From a virus: DNA of 21,940 bases. The position numbers were made by a program, and so were the translations under genes. The DNA lies in IMG/VR virus record IMGVR_UViG_3300034683_000343, positions 1 through 21,940 of that record. One strand, written 5' to 3'. Shown here one piece after another: positions 13,759 through 21,723 of this stretch (the first letter of the stretch is position 1; every line of letters starts with the position of its first letter). Below the pieces are notes generated by a model that was not told the origin of the DNA, ran no database searches, and saw only the letters and a list, made by a program, of their open reading frames with translations.

Positions 13759-13810
13759 TTGTGCCCGAGAATGATTCAATGGTATCGGGGTATAACGCCC
13801 CCTTGAGGAT

Positions 13811-13852
13811 GGAGCTCCGCGGGCAACGCCTCCCCCGCGGGGCTCCTTCTTT
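13811..13852 (+). terminator. Strong GC hairpin, probable terminator
   Basis: A 13-bp stem, GGAGCTCCGCGGG (13811-13823) with CCCGCGGGGCTCC (13834-13846), contains one G-U pair and closes a 10-base loop. The run after it is TTCTTTCT, pyrimidine-rich but not a pure T tract. It would separate transcription entering from the left from the packaging operon. It could instead be a structured processing or protein-binding site. Confidence 0.55.
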
Positions 13853-13869
13853 CTACGAACCTGGCTTTG

Positions 13870-14090
13870 TTATGTGTATGTAAACGGTCGGACCTGTTCA
13901 TCGAGGACGGGACCAGGGGAGAACGCCCCAACATGCGAGGGGTGGGAGCGCGGGGCGTATATAAAAGCGCGAAAAGCGGGTCCTTCTAAGGCTTTGCGGC
14001 CCAGGGGTCGGCGAAAGCCGCGGTGGTCCTCTAGCCACAGGGGGGCTGAAAAAGGGTTTCCGGTTCCGATTTTTGGCACTTTTTGAGGTG
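13870..14090 (+). other. GC-rich, foldable leader of the packaging operon; candidate cos region
   Basis: Short hairpins include CGGC-GAAA-GCCG (14009-14020, a GNRA-type tetraloop) and GTGG(T)...(G)CCAC (14023-14038). A GC-rich stretch with GCGC repeats flanks TATATAAAA (about 13949-13973). The lambda-type terminase genes start directly downstream, so cos is expected here. No cohesive-end sequence can be identified by inspection. Confidence 0.35.
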
Positions 14091-14095
14091 GTGAG

Positions 14096-14602
14096 ATGGA
14101 CAGTCTCGAAACGCGGACGATAACTAGTAAAGACCTCGCCTCGATCCTGGGAGTCACTACAAGGCGAATTCGGCAATTGACCCAGGAAGGAGTTTTTCCT
14201 CGGGTTGCCAGGGGGAAATACGTCCTGGGCGAAGCCATGCGGGCTTACATTTCACATCTTCAAACGAAAGCTAAAGAGGCTGTGGTGGATCCCAAGGATC
14301 TCAAGAAGGAACTCACCAGGTTACGAAGGGCCCAGGCCGACAAGACGGAGCTTGAAGTCAAAGAATATCGCGGAGAACTCCATCGGGCGGAAGACGTGGA
14401 AGATGTATGGACGGAGATGCTTTCGAATTTCCGTGCAAGGGCCCTTGCCGTGCCTACGAAGCTTGCTCCCCAGATCCTCGGCATCGAGGACCTGAAAGAA
14501 ATGCAGAAGGCTTTGAAGGATGCCGTTTACGAAGCACTTCAGGAGTTGAGCGAGTATGACCCGGACCGGATCACTGAGCGAGCTCGTAAGAAGCGCCGTT
14601 AA
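14096..14602 (+). CDS. terS: Terminase small subunit, Nu1-like
   Basis: A 168-aa protein with GAGGTG 5 bases before the ATG. Residues about 9-55 form a winged helix-turn-helix (TSKDLASILGVTTRRIRQLT then YVLGEAMRAYISHL) of the Nu1 type that recognises cos. The rest is helical (LKKELTRLRRAQADKTELEV, then ALAVPTKLAPQILG) for oligomerisation and contact with the large subunit, ending in a basic ERARKKRR tail. It overlaps terL by 47 bases. Confidence 0.88.
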   Translation: MDSLETRTITSKDLASILGVTTRRIRQLTQEGVFPRVARGKYVLGEAMRAYISHLQTKAKEAVVDPKDLKKELTRLRRAQADKTELEVKEYRGELHRAEDVEDVWTEMLSNFRARALAVPTKLAPQILGIEDLKEMQKALKDAVYEALQELSEYDPDRITERARKKRR

Positions 14603-16382
14603 GGTCGTTGCGCCTCCGCCGGATCTGACGGTGTCCCAGTGGGCCGACCGGGAGCGCCGGCTTTCGAGCGAATCGAGCGCAGAACCCGGGCGCTGGAAAA
14701 CAAGCAGGGCGCCGTACCAGCGGGAGATCATGGACGCCCTGAACGATCCCGCCACCGAAACGATCGTCGTCATGAGCTCCGCCCAAGTGGGAAAGACGGA
14801 AATCCTCCTCAACATCATCGGCTACTACATCGACCAGGACCCGGCACCGATTCTGCTTCTGCAGCCGACGCTCGAAATGGCCGAGGCCTTTTCGAAGGAC
14901 CGCCTGGCTCCCATGCTCCGGGATACGCCGGCGCTTAAGGGCAAGGTCAAGGACCCGCGGAGCAGGGATTCAGGGAACACCCTCCTGCACAAGCAGTTTC
15001 CCGGCGGGCATATCACCATGGCCGGCGGGAACTCTCCGGCGTCGTTGGCATCGAGGCCGATTCGGATACTTCTAGCCGACGAGGTTGACAGATATCCCGT
15101 TTCGGCGGGATCCGAAGGCGATCCGTTGAGCCTCGCGGAGCGGCGGACGTCCAACTTCTGGAACCGCAAGAAGGTCTACGTCAGCACGCCCGGTGTCCGG
15201 GGCATGTCGAGGATAGAGGCGGCTTATGAGAGCTCGACGCAGGAGCAGTGGTGCCTGCCGTGTCCGTCCTGCGGGAAACCGCAGCCTCTGACGTGGGCGC
15301 AACTGCATTTCGAGGACCTGACGCTCGAGTGCGTCCATTGTGGTGCACGGCACGGGGAAATCGAGTGGAAGCGTCAGGAAGGACAGTGGGTCGCGAGAAA
15401 GGAACACTCCGTTCGGGGATTTCATCTGAACTCCCTGGCGTCTCCATGGAAGACCTGGAGTGAGATCGTCGCGGAGTTCAAAGAGGCGAAACGGATCGGC
15501 CCCGAAGGGCTCAAGACGTGGGTGAATACCGTCCTCGGCGAGACATGGGAAGAAGATGGAGACGTAATCGAGGAAGATGTTCTGCGGGCGCGGCAGGACC
15601 ATTATGGTGCGGAGGTCCCTGATGGGGTCCTCGTGCTTACGGCCGGCGTCGACACGCAGGACGATCGGCTGGAAGTCGAGGTGGTCGGCTGGGGGCTCGG
15701 AAAAGAATCCTGGTCGATCGAATACAGGACCATCTACGGAGACCCCGGGCAGAATGCGGTCTGGGAACAGCTGGACGAATTCCTGGGACGTTTCTGGAGC
15801 TTTCCGTCGGGGCAGTTGCTCGGGATCTCATGCACATGCATTGACTCGGGAGGGCACTTTACGGACCAGGTCTACAAGTTCTGCAAGGTGCGGGAGCACA
15901 GGAGGATCTTTGCGATCAAGGGGAAGGGCGGTCCAGGCAATCCCGTCATCGTCGGAAAACCCACCAGAAACAATCGCCACCGGACAGCTCTTTTCACGCT
16001 TGGGGTGGACACCCTGAAGGAACTCTTTTTCTCGCGTCTCAAGGTGGAGGACCCGGGGCCGGGGTATTGCCATTTCCCGAAGGGGCCGGAAAAGGGCCAT
16101 GACAGGGCCTATTACATGGGGATCACGTCGGAAAAGAAGATGCTCCGCTACAGGAAGGGGCGTCCTTATATCGAATGGGTGAAAAGGGGCTCCGGGACCC
16201 GAAACGAGCCTCTGGATTGCCGGATCTATGCGACGGGGGCCCTGGAGATCTTCAATCCCGATCTTGAGAAACTGGCGAAAAGCGGCTCGACGGCACTGCT
16301 CTATGCCCAGAAATCTCCGATGACGGCCCAGAGGATGGGCGTCGGGAAACGGAGACGGGTCATCAGCAAGGGTATCGGTTAG
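14556..16382 (+). CDS. terL: Terminase large subunit, lambda gpA family
   Basis: A 608-aa packaging motor and nuclease. Residues 74-81 hold the ATPase P-loop (SSAQVGKT) and 170-176 the Walker B (RILLADE). A zinc-finger-like insert follows (C236-x2-C239 and C259-x2-C262). The C-terminal nuclease domain begins about residue 360 (TAGVDTQDDRLEVEVVGWG), with DSGGHFTDQVYKFCK further on. These features and the length are typical of GpA. AGGAG lies 10 bases before ATG 14556 inside terS. The protein cuts concatemers at cos and pumps DNA through the portal encoded two genes downstream. Confidence 0.95.
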   Translation: MTRTGSLSELVRSAVKVVAPPPDLTVSQWADRERRLSSESSAEPGRWKTSRAPYQREIMDALNDPATETIVVMSSAQVGKTEILLNIIGYYIDQDPAPILLLQPTLEMAEAFSKDRLAPMLRDTPALKGKVKDPRSRDSGNTLLHKQFPGGHITMAGGNSPASLASRPIRILLADEVDRYPVSAGSEGDPLSLAERRTSNFWNRKKVYVSTPGVRGMSRIEAAYESSTQEQWCLPCPSCGKPQPLTWAQLHFEDLTLECVHCGARHGEIEWKRQEGQWVARKEHSVRGFHLNSLASPWKTWSEIVAEFKEAKRIGPEGLKTWVNTVLGETWEEDGDVIEEDVLRARQDHYGAEVPDGVLVLTAGVDTQDDRLEVEVVGWGLGKESWSIEYRTIYGDPGQNAVWEQLDEFLGRFWSFPSGQLLGISCTCIDSGGHFTDQVYKFCKVREHRRIFAIKGKGGPGNPVIVGKPTRNNRHRTALFTLGVDTLKELFFSRLKVEDPGPGYCHFPKGPEKGHDRAYYMGITSEKKMLRYRKGRPYIEWVKRGSGTRNEPLDCRIYATGALEIFNPDLEKLAKSGSTALLYAQKSPMTAQRMGVGKRRRVISKGIG

Positions 16383-16392
16383 GGGTGAAAAC

Positions 16393-16623
16393 ATGGCCGA
16401 ATGGACACTGACTGAAGCACAGCAGCACCTGGACGATTGGCTGGCGGCCGAGCGGGCCCTTGCGACGGGCCAGTCCTACAACATGAACGGCTATTCGCTG
16501 ACGCGGGCGGACCTTCAGACCGTACGGGACCGGATCAATTTCTGGCGTGCCGAGGTGGCACGGCTTACGACCGGCCGAAAGAGCGGCCCGAAAATCTTCC
16601 GCGTCGTTCCGAGGGATCTGTGA
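16393..16623 (+). CDS. gpW-like head-tail joining protein (DUF6148-type)
   Basis: A 76-aa protein between terL and portal, the position of lambda gpW. GGGGTGA lies just before the ATG. The sequence is two helices around a short hairpin (TEAQQHLDDWLAAERALATG, SYNMNGYSLTRADLQTVRDR), the pattern of small phage proteins of this type. It completes the head after packaging by plugging below the portal. Its stop overlaps the portal start (TGATG). Confidence 0.78.
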   Translation: MAEWTLTEAQQHLDDWLAAERALATGQSYNMNGYSLTRADLQTVRDRINFWRAEVARLTTGRKSGPKIFRVVPRDL

Positions 16624-18206
16624 TGAGCATCGTCGACAGGCTTGTGGGGATCGTCTCCCCGGAGCGTGAGGAAAAGCGCCTTGCCGCCAGGGTCCGTGTG
16701 AGCACGATACGGCGGTTCATGAACAAGGGCTACGACCAGCACGGAGCGAGCGTGGCCAAAAAGATCCTTCGTGGGTGGCGGACACAGGCCGGGGACCCGG
16801 ATGACGACATTGTCAAGAATCTGGCCAAGCTCCGGGAACGTTCGCGGGACCTCTGGATGGGGGAGTCCCTTGCGACGGGGGCCCTGAAGACGATCCGGAC
16901 GAACGTCGTCGGCCCGGGGCTGGTTCCGAACGCCATGATTCGAAACGACATCCTCGGTCTGACGGAGGACAAAAAGAGCGAATGGGAGCGTCGCGTGGAG
17001 GAACTCTGGACCTACTGGGCCGGATCAGCAGAATGCGATATCCGGAGGATGCATACCTTCGGGATGCTGCAGGGCCTTGCCATGCTCTCTGTCCTCATGA
17101 ACGGTGACGCCTTCGTCTTGCTTCCCATGGTTCCCAGGGACGGGAGCCTTTTTGACCTTCGGGTCCGCCTGCTCGAATCGGACCGGGTCGGCGACCCATC
17201 GCCGAAACCGAAGGATGCGGACGTGCTCGGGGGCGTCGAGGTCGACGAAAACGGGTGCCCTCAAGCCTACTGGATTGCGAACCGGCATCCCGCGGGAAGC
17301 GGGACGGGACAGATCAAATACGAACGCCTGGAGGCCTTCGGTAAGGATTCGGGCAGACGGAATATCCTGCATCTCATCGATCCGGAACGCATCGAGCAGC
17401 GCCGCGGGGTTCCCGTCCTGGCTCCGGTGATCGGGGACTTGAAGCAGCTCAGCAGGTACAAGGAGGCGGAACTCGTCGCGGCTGTAGTAAGCGGGTACTT
17501 TACGGTTTTCGTCAAGACGCCTGCACCGGGCGTGGAATCTCTCGGCGAGGCGATCCCACTGGAAGACCAGGTGGATGCCGACGATGCGACCACGATAGAA
17601 CTCGGCAACGGGTCCGTCGTGGGGCTTGCTCCGGGAGAGGACGTCACCACGGCGAGCCCGAGCCGGCCGAATTCTAATTTCGAGAGCTTCGTGGCCTCGA
17701 TCTGCCGGCAGGTCGGAGCCGCCCTGGATTTGCCCTATGAGGTCCTGATCAAGCATTTTTCGTCCAGCTATTCGGCCTCGAGGGGAGCGCTTCTGGAGGC
17801 CTGGAAGTTTTTCAAGGTCCGGAGGGCATGGCTGGCAGCCATGAAGTGCCAGCCGATTTACGAAGAGTTCGTCACCGAAGCGGTAGCCCGGGGGTATCTC
17901 GAAGCCCCGGGCTTTTTTGATGACCCGCTGGTCCGGTGGGCCTACACGAGGGCCGACTGGAACGGGCCGACCCAAGGGCAGCTGGATCCACTGAAGGAGG
18001 CCAAGGCCGCGAAGATTCGCGTCGATGAAGGCTTCAGCACACGAACCCGCGAGACTGCCGAGATGACCGGCGGCGACTGGGAGGCCTTCCATGCGCAGCG
18101 CGTCAAGGAGGAACGGATGCGCCGGGAGGCGGGATTCGGACCGTCCGAGCCGATGCAGGAAGAGAGGGATGACGATGCCACCGAAGGCGACACCACGACA
18201 ACGTAA
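16623..18206 (+). CDS. Portal protein, lambda gpB family
   Basis: A 527-aa portal starting at ATG 16623; the upstream extension of the frame lies inside the preceding gene. It has the lambda portal pattern: LRERSRDLWMGESLATGALK (about 82-101) and VVGPGLVP near residue 106, then the wing and stem (FGMLQGLAMLSVLMNGDAFV, LHLIDPERIEQRRGVPVLAP). A later region ends IKHFSSSYSASRGALLEAWK, typical of this family. It forms the dodecameric DNA channel. The C-terminus is acidic and Thr-rich (ATEGDTTTT). Confidence 0.93.
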   Translation: MSIVDRLVGIVSPEREEKRLAARVRVSTIRRFMNKGYDQHGASVAKKILRGWRTQAGDPDDDIVKNLAKLRERSRDLWMGESLATGALKTIRTNVVGPGLVPNAMIRNDILGLTEDKKSEWERRVEELWTYWAGSAECDIRRMHTFGMLQGLAMLSVLMNGDAFVLLPMVPRDGSLFDLRVRLLESDRVGDPSPKPKDADVLGGVEVDENGCPQAYWIANRHPAGSGTGQIKYERLEAFGKDSGRRNILHLIDPERIEQRRGVPVLAPVIGDLKQLSRYKEAELVAAVVSGYFTVFVKTPAPGVESLGEAIPLEDQVDADDATTIELGNGSVVGLAPGEDVTTASPSRPNSNFESFVASICRQVGAALDLPYEVLIKHFSSSYSASRGALLEAWKFFKVRRAWLAAMKCQPIYEEFVTEAVARGYLEAPGFFDDPLVRWAYTRADWNGPTQGQLDPLKEAKAAKIRVDEGFSTRTRETAEMTGGDWEAFHAQRVKEERMRREAGFGPSEPMQEERDDDATEGDTTTT

Positions 18207-18261
18207 GGAAAGGGACAAAGAGGGCCCCGATCGAACATATACAGCAGGAGGGAGGGAGGAA

Positions 18262-19359
18262 ATGTCGAAACGTTTCTGGAGTTTCAGGGCGCAGGAAAAC
18301 GGGGTGGCGGAACTGCTGCTTTACGGGGTGATCGACGAGGACGAATCATGGGGTGGCGTCGGGGCAAAGGAGTTTGCAGAAGAACTGAAAAAGCTCGGGG
18401 CCATACAGGAGATCCGGGTTCGGATCAACTCGTCGGGCGGATACGTTTTCGCCGGCCAGGCCATCTATTCGACGCTCAAGCGGCATCCGGCGACAGTGAC
18501 GGTGTACGTGGACGGTCTCGCCGCATCCATCGCGAGCGTCATCGCCATGGCTGGAGACAGGGTCATCATGCCGAAAAACGCGCTCATGATGGTCCATAAC
18601 CCCTGGGGTCTCGCAATCGGCGACGCCGAGGATTTGCGCAAGGAAGCGGAGGTCCTCGACACCATCACGGAGACGATCATTTCCGCCTACCAGGACAAAA
18701 CAGGGCTTGAGAGAAACGACATCATCGAGCTTATGGAGGCCGAGACCTGGATGACGGCCCGGGATGCCCTGGATTGGGGGTTCATCGACGAGATCGAAGG
18801 GGAAGGGCAGATCGCGGCGTCCGTTCGAGGCTGGGAGCTGGTGGTCAAGTCCGAAACCGGCGAGGCCAGGCTTTCCCTGGAATCGCTCAAGCAGACGGAG
18901 GAGATGAAGAAGAAAGTGGCGGCCTTGCCGGCCGCTCAAGCCGAAAGGCCTGAAAGCGGCGAAACGATTGAACCGGAAGGAGGAAAGGAAATGAACCTTG
19001 AAGAGCTGGCGGAACAGTATCCCGAACTCCTGGAGGAAATCCGAAACCAGGCCAGAACGGAAGGGGCAAAGCAGGAGCGGGAGCGTATCAGAGCCATCGA
19101 GGATCTGGCGGTGAAGGGTTTCGATGAGATCGTGACTAAGGCGAAGTTTGAGGAACCAAAGCAGCCTGAGGACGTGGCCGTTGCGATCATCAAGGCCCAG
19201 AAGGAACGGGGCGAAAAGGTGCTCGAAAGCCTGCGCCAGGACGCGAAGGCCCTCGAGGGCGTGGCTCCCGGGGCGACGGAACTCGACGCCGGAAAGGGCG
19301 AAGAGGACGAAGTCACGGCCCAGGCCTCGAAGATCGCCTTGGCGTTCAAGCGGCGGTAG
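18262..19359 (+). CDS. ClpP-like head maturation protease with C-terminal scaffold domain
   Basis: A 365-aa protein with GGAGGGAGGGAGG before ATG 18262. Residues 1 to about 195 are a ClpP/S14-type serine protease: NSSGG oxyanion loop (56-60), nucleophile S89 in GLAASIAS, H112 in MMVHNP, and an acidic residue near 161 in EAETWMTARDAL, where Glu stands at the ClpP Asp position as is common in phage forms. Residues about 205-365 are helical and charged, the scaffold part. This fusion is the counterpart of lambda gpC. The protease digests the scaffold during prohead maturation. Confidence 0.9.
   Translation: MSKRFWSFRAQENGVAELLLYGVIDEDESWGGVGAKEFAEELKKLGAIQEIRVRINSSGGYVFAGQAIYSTLKRHPATVTVYVDGLAASIASVIAMAGDRVIMPKNALMMVHNPWGLAIGDAEDLRKEAEVLDTITETIISAYQDKTGLERNDIIELMEAETWMTARDALDWGFIDEIEGEGQIAASVRGWELVVKSETGEARLSLESLKQTEEMKKKVAALPAAQAERPESGETIEPEGGKEMNLEELAEQYPELLEEIRNQARTEGAKQERERIRAIEDLAVKGFDEIVTKAKFEEPKQPEDVAVAIIKAQKERGEKVLESLRQDAKALEGVAPGATELDAGKGEEDEVTAQASKIALAFKRR
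18977..18983 (+). promoter_or_regulatory. Internal ribosome binding site for the nested scaffold
   Basis: AAGGAGG lies within the protease coding frame, 7 bases before the in-frame ATG 18991. It is as strong as any gene start in the window. Confidence 0.7.
18991..19359 (+). CDS. Nested scaffold protein from internal start (Nu3-like)
   Basis: An in-frame ATG at codon 244 of the protease gene is preceded by a perfect AAGGAGG (18977-18983) with a 7-base spacer. It would give a 122-aa protein (MNLEELAEQYPELLEE ... ALAFKRR) made only of the helical scaffold part. Lambda makes Nu3 from inside gene C in exactly this way, so independent translation is likely. It is not proven here. Confidence 0.7.
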   Translation: MNLEELAEQYPELLEEIRNQARTEGAKQERERIRAIEDLAVKGFDEIVTKAKFEEPKQPEDVAVAIIKAQKERGEKVLESLRQDAKALEGVAPGATELDAGKGEEDEVTAQASKIALAFKRR

Positions 19360-19392
19360 GCCGCGAAATGACAGAAAAGGGGTGAACGTGAA

Positions 19393-20037
19393 ATGAGTGA
19401 AACTTACACGCCGGCGAATCTGTTTGCCGGAAGTTCCATGCCCATCGTGTCCGGAAAGATGACCCTGGCGTCTGGCCAGAATCTTTCCCTGGGGTCCGTG
19501 CTGGGCAAGGTGACGAAGGCCATAGGCTCGGTGGTCGTCACCGGAACAAACAATGGTGACGGCGAGGTTACCGGGGTCGCCCTCGGAGGAAAGGCGAAGA
19601 TCGGAAGCTATGCGCTGGTTTGTACCGCGGCACCGTCTGAAGCCAGCGCGAACGATGCGGTCTTCGCCGTCTACGCACCCGACGGGTCGCGCCTTGAAGA
19701 TGCGGTGCAGGGGGTGGCCTACGCGAACGGGCACCTGGAATTCACCATCGGGAATGCGACCGCCTCCGATTTTGCGGTGGGAGACAGCTTTTCCATTCCG
19801 GTGGCGGCCGGGTCCGGATACGCAAAGCTCGTCGACAGCGCGAGCGTGGACGGCAGCGCGGATCCCGTGGCGATCCTGGCCGATGACGTGGATGCCACGG
19901 AAGAGGACAAGCCCGCTCCGGTCTACCTGACGGGCGAATTCAACGAGGATGCCCTGACCTTCGGAGGCAGCGACGATGCGGATACGCATCGTGACGCCCT
20001 TCGGGCTCTCGGGATCTTCCTCAAGACGATTGGATAA
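19393..20037 (+). CDS. Head decoration protein (lambda gpD-like) with an inserted domain
   Basis: A 214-aa protein, about twice the length of lambda gpD (about 110 aa). The N-terminus (YTPANLFAGSSMPIVSGKMT) and C-terminus (DPVAILADDVDATEEDKPAP, VYLTGEFNEDALTFGG) follow the gpD trimer fold. Residues about 45-141 are an inserted beta-rich domain (NNGDGEVTGVALGGKAKIGS through FAVGDSFSIPVAAG) also seen in other phage decoration proteins. It caps capsid three-fold sites and stiffens the shell. The insert would project outward. GGGGTGA precedes the ATG. Confidence 0.85.
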   Translation: MSETYTPANLFAGSSMPIVSGKMTLASGQNLSLGSVLGKVTKAIGSVVVTGTNNGDGEVTGVALGGKAKIGSYALVCTAAPSEASANDAVFAVYAPDGSRLEDAVQGVAYANGHLEFTIGNATASDFAVGDSFSIPVAAGSGYAKLVDSASVDGSADPVAILADDVDATEEDKPAPVYLTGEFNEDALTFGGSDDADTHRDALRALGIFLKTIG

Positions 20038-20050
20038 GGGGGTGGCATGA

Positions 20051-21079
20051 ATGCCCATCAGTATTTTTGAAACGCGCACCATGCTCAAGGCCCTGGAACA
20101 GAGACCGGCGCCGAAGACATTCATCCGGGACATGTTCTTCAGGGACGTGGAATATTCGGACACGTCGAAGGTGGATGTTGATATCCAAAAGGGTACGCGG
20201 AAAATGGCGCCCTTCGTCTCGCCCGTTCTGGCCGGGAAGGTCCTGGCGAACCAGGGCTTTACGACCCACACCTTCGAGGCGCCGCTCCTGAAGCCGAAAA
20301 AGCAAACCACCGCGGAAGACATCCTGAACCGGCTCCCAGGGGAGGGCCTCTATTCCGGCATGTCCCCCGACGAGCGTGCCGCGGTAAAGCTAGGAAAGGA
20401 TCTCGCCGAGCTCGACGACGCTATCATCCGACGGGAAGAGTGGATGTGCGCCCAGGCGCTTTTCGCGGGGAAAATTTCCGTGGAGGGCGAGGGCGTCAGC
20501 TATGAGATCGATTTCTCCGTTCCCTCGGATTCTCTGATCGGGGACGCGCTCTGGAACGCCGAAACGTCGAACCCGCTGGACACGCTCCGCCTCTTCTTCG
20601 GCGAGGTCGTAAAAGGGGCGGGCGTGAATCCCGACGTCTGCATCCTGGCGCCCGATGTGGTGCCCTATTTCCTCAACCACGCCAAGGTGCAGAATCTGCT
20701 CGACAAGCGTCTCATCAACACGGGGCAGATCGATCCGAAACAGCTGCCCAACGGGGCAACCTACCTGGGGCACGTCAACGAGCTCGGGCTCGACGTCTAC
20801 TCATACCTGGAATGGTACGTCGACAACACTGGGACGCAGCAGCCCATGGTTCCGGAGAAGAAGGTCCTGCTCGGGTCCACCAGGGCCCAGACGGTCATGA
20901 ACTACGGAGCCGTCATCACGAAGGACGAGTCAGGCCAGATGGTGACGTACATGGCGGACCGGGTGCCCCGCAGCTGGGTCGATGATGATCCCGTCGTGAG
21001 GTGGGTACAGCTTCAGAGCCGGCCCTTGCCGGTACCGACCCAGGTGGACGCCTTCTACGTGATTGAGGTGATCTCCTGA
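20051..21079 (+). CDS. Major capsid protein, lambda gpE family
   Basis: A 342-aa shell protein with AAGGGGGTGG upstream; ATG 20051 is used because the overlapping ATG at 20047 is out of frame. The order of segments fits gpE: an N-terminal arm (RTMLKALEQRPAPKTFIRDM), FRDVEYSDTSKVDVD, PFVSPVLAGKVLANQGF, a central helix (AAVKLGKDLAELDDAIIRRE), and the late region YLEWYVDNTGTQQPMVPEKK through VWVDDDP-like residues. It follows the decoration gene as in lambda. The end overlaps the next start (TGATG). Confidence 0.92.
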   Translation: MPISIFETRTMLKALEQRPAPKTFIRDMFFRDVEYSDTSKVDVDIQKGTRKMAPFVSPVLAGKVLANQGFTTHTFEAPLLKPKKQTTAEDILNRLPGEGLYSGMSPDERAAVKLGKDLAELDDAIIRREEWMCAQALFAGKISVEGEGVSYEIDFSVPSDSLIGDALWNAETSNPLDTLRLFFGEVVKGAGVNPDVCILAPDVVPYFLNHAKVQNLLDKRLINTGQIDPKQLPNGATYLGHVNELGLDVYSYLEWYVDNTGTQQPMVPEKKVLLGSTRAQTVMNYGAVITKDESGQMVTYMADRVPRSWVDDDPVVRWVQLQSRPLPVPTQVDAFYVIEVIS

Positions 21080-21405
21080 TGATACGGGCCCTGAAACGCC
21101 TTAGATCGCTCAGGGCCCTCTACCTGCCCGGAGATCTCGTCTCCGGGCTTTCTCCTGAAGAGGAGAAACGGCTGATCAAAAGAGGGTATGCCGAACTAGT
21201 TACTGAAGCCAGGAATGAACCGGAAAAGCATGTCACAAAAGGTCCGGAGCCTGTGGCGGAAAAGGCGGAAGTTGATGCGGAACATGTCGAGCCTGCACCT
21301 GAGAAACATGTGACGGAGGCTGAAGAGACTGAAAAGAAACCGTCCGGCAAGCCCAAGACGAAAAAGCCGAGGGAACGGGGGTCCGGGAAGAAGGGTGCCG
21401 AATGA
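21079..21405 (+). CDS. Small head-operon protein with charged repeat tail
   Basis: A 108-aa protein coupled to the capsid gene. Residues 1-45 form a short domain (LYLPGDLVSGLSPEEEKRLI, KRGYAELVTE) seen in many small phage proteins next to capsid genes. The rest is low-complexity, with EKHVT repeated (49-53 and 75-79), an acidic stretch, then a basic Lys/Arg-rich end. The position matches lambda FI, a packaging accessory protein with a disordered charged region, but the sequence does not prove that role. Confidence 0.6.
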   Translation: MIRALKRLRSLRALYLPGDLVSGLSPEEEKRLIKRGYAELVTEARNEPEKHVTKGPEPVAEKAEVDAEHVEPAPEKHVTEAEETEKKPSGKPKTKKPRERGSGKKGAE

Positions 21406-21719
21406 ACTTCAAAGACCAGGTCCGGGCGGACTTGGAGACCCTCCTGGGTGGGGAGTTCGCCGAAGACGTGGAGATAAACGGCACGATGGTGTCCGCTGTT
21501 GTGGCCAGGGACGCGGCGCCGGAGTCTGGAAACGAGATGGCTTCCGAGGGGAGCGCTGCCCGGGCGACGGTTTTTTTGTCGGCTGAAGGCCTCGACAAGC
21601 CTCAACGCGGGGACGTCGTCAAGGATTCCGAAGGCGTGATCTGGAAGGTCGTCCAGGTGCAGCCTTTGCCCGGGGCTTATAGTCTCGTCTGCGTCTCCGA
21701 GGAAAACCCCTGGGGGTGA
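21402..21719 (+). CDS. Head-tail connector / completion protein
   Basis: A 105-aa protein overlapping the previous stop by ATGA. The pattern is beta-rich: NFKDQVRADLETLLGGEFAE, then VFLSAEGLDKPQRGDVVKDS and VWKVVQVQPLP-like residues. Such proteins at this position are FII- or adaptor-type stoppers that finish the head. Assignment is from position and general pattern. Confidence 0.6.
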   Translation: MNFKDQVRADLETLLGGEFAEDVEINGTMVSAVVARDAAPESGNEMASEGSAARATVFLSAEGLDKPQRGDVVKDSEGVIWKVVQVQPLPGAYSLVCVSEENPWG

Positions 21720-21723
21720 TGTA

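Larger units (their letters stand above)
13508..14095. other. Non-coding region between recombinase and terminase genes
   Basis: No convincing gene lies in these 588 bases. Features seen: 13571-13579 TTTTGTACA has an inverted copy at 13726-13734; GAATGTC (13644-13650) is inverted at 13668-13674; an 11-bp unit is tandemly repeated at 13737-13758; a terminator-like hairpin sits at 13811-13846; and 13870-14075 is GC-rich and able to fold. The position directly upstream of a Nu1-type terS is where lambda-like phages keep cos, and the position beside a recombinase is where attP often lies. Neither site can be pinpointed by eye. Confidence 0.5.

Noticed and set aside
13874-14086. 70-aa open frame in the terS leader
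   Set aside because: No ribosome binding site and Arg/Gly-rich residues of GC-rich non-coding DNA; better explained as a structured or cos region.
17025-18218. 397-aa open frame on the minus strand
   Set aside because: Antisense shadow of the portal gene, without start signal or recognisable domain.
18346-20322. 658-aa open frame on the minus strand
   Set aside because: It lies opposite the protease, decoration and capsid genes, has no binding site, and its composition is what GC-rich antisense frames give.
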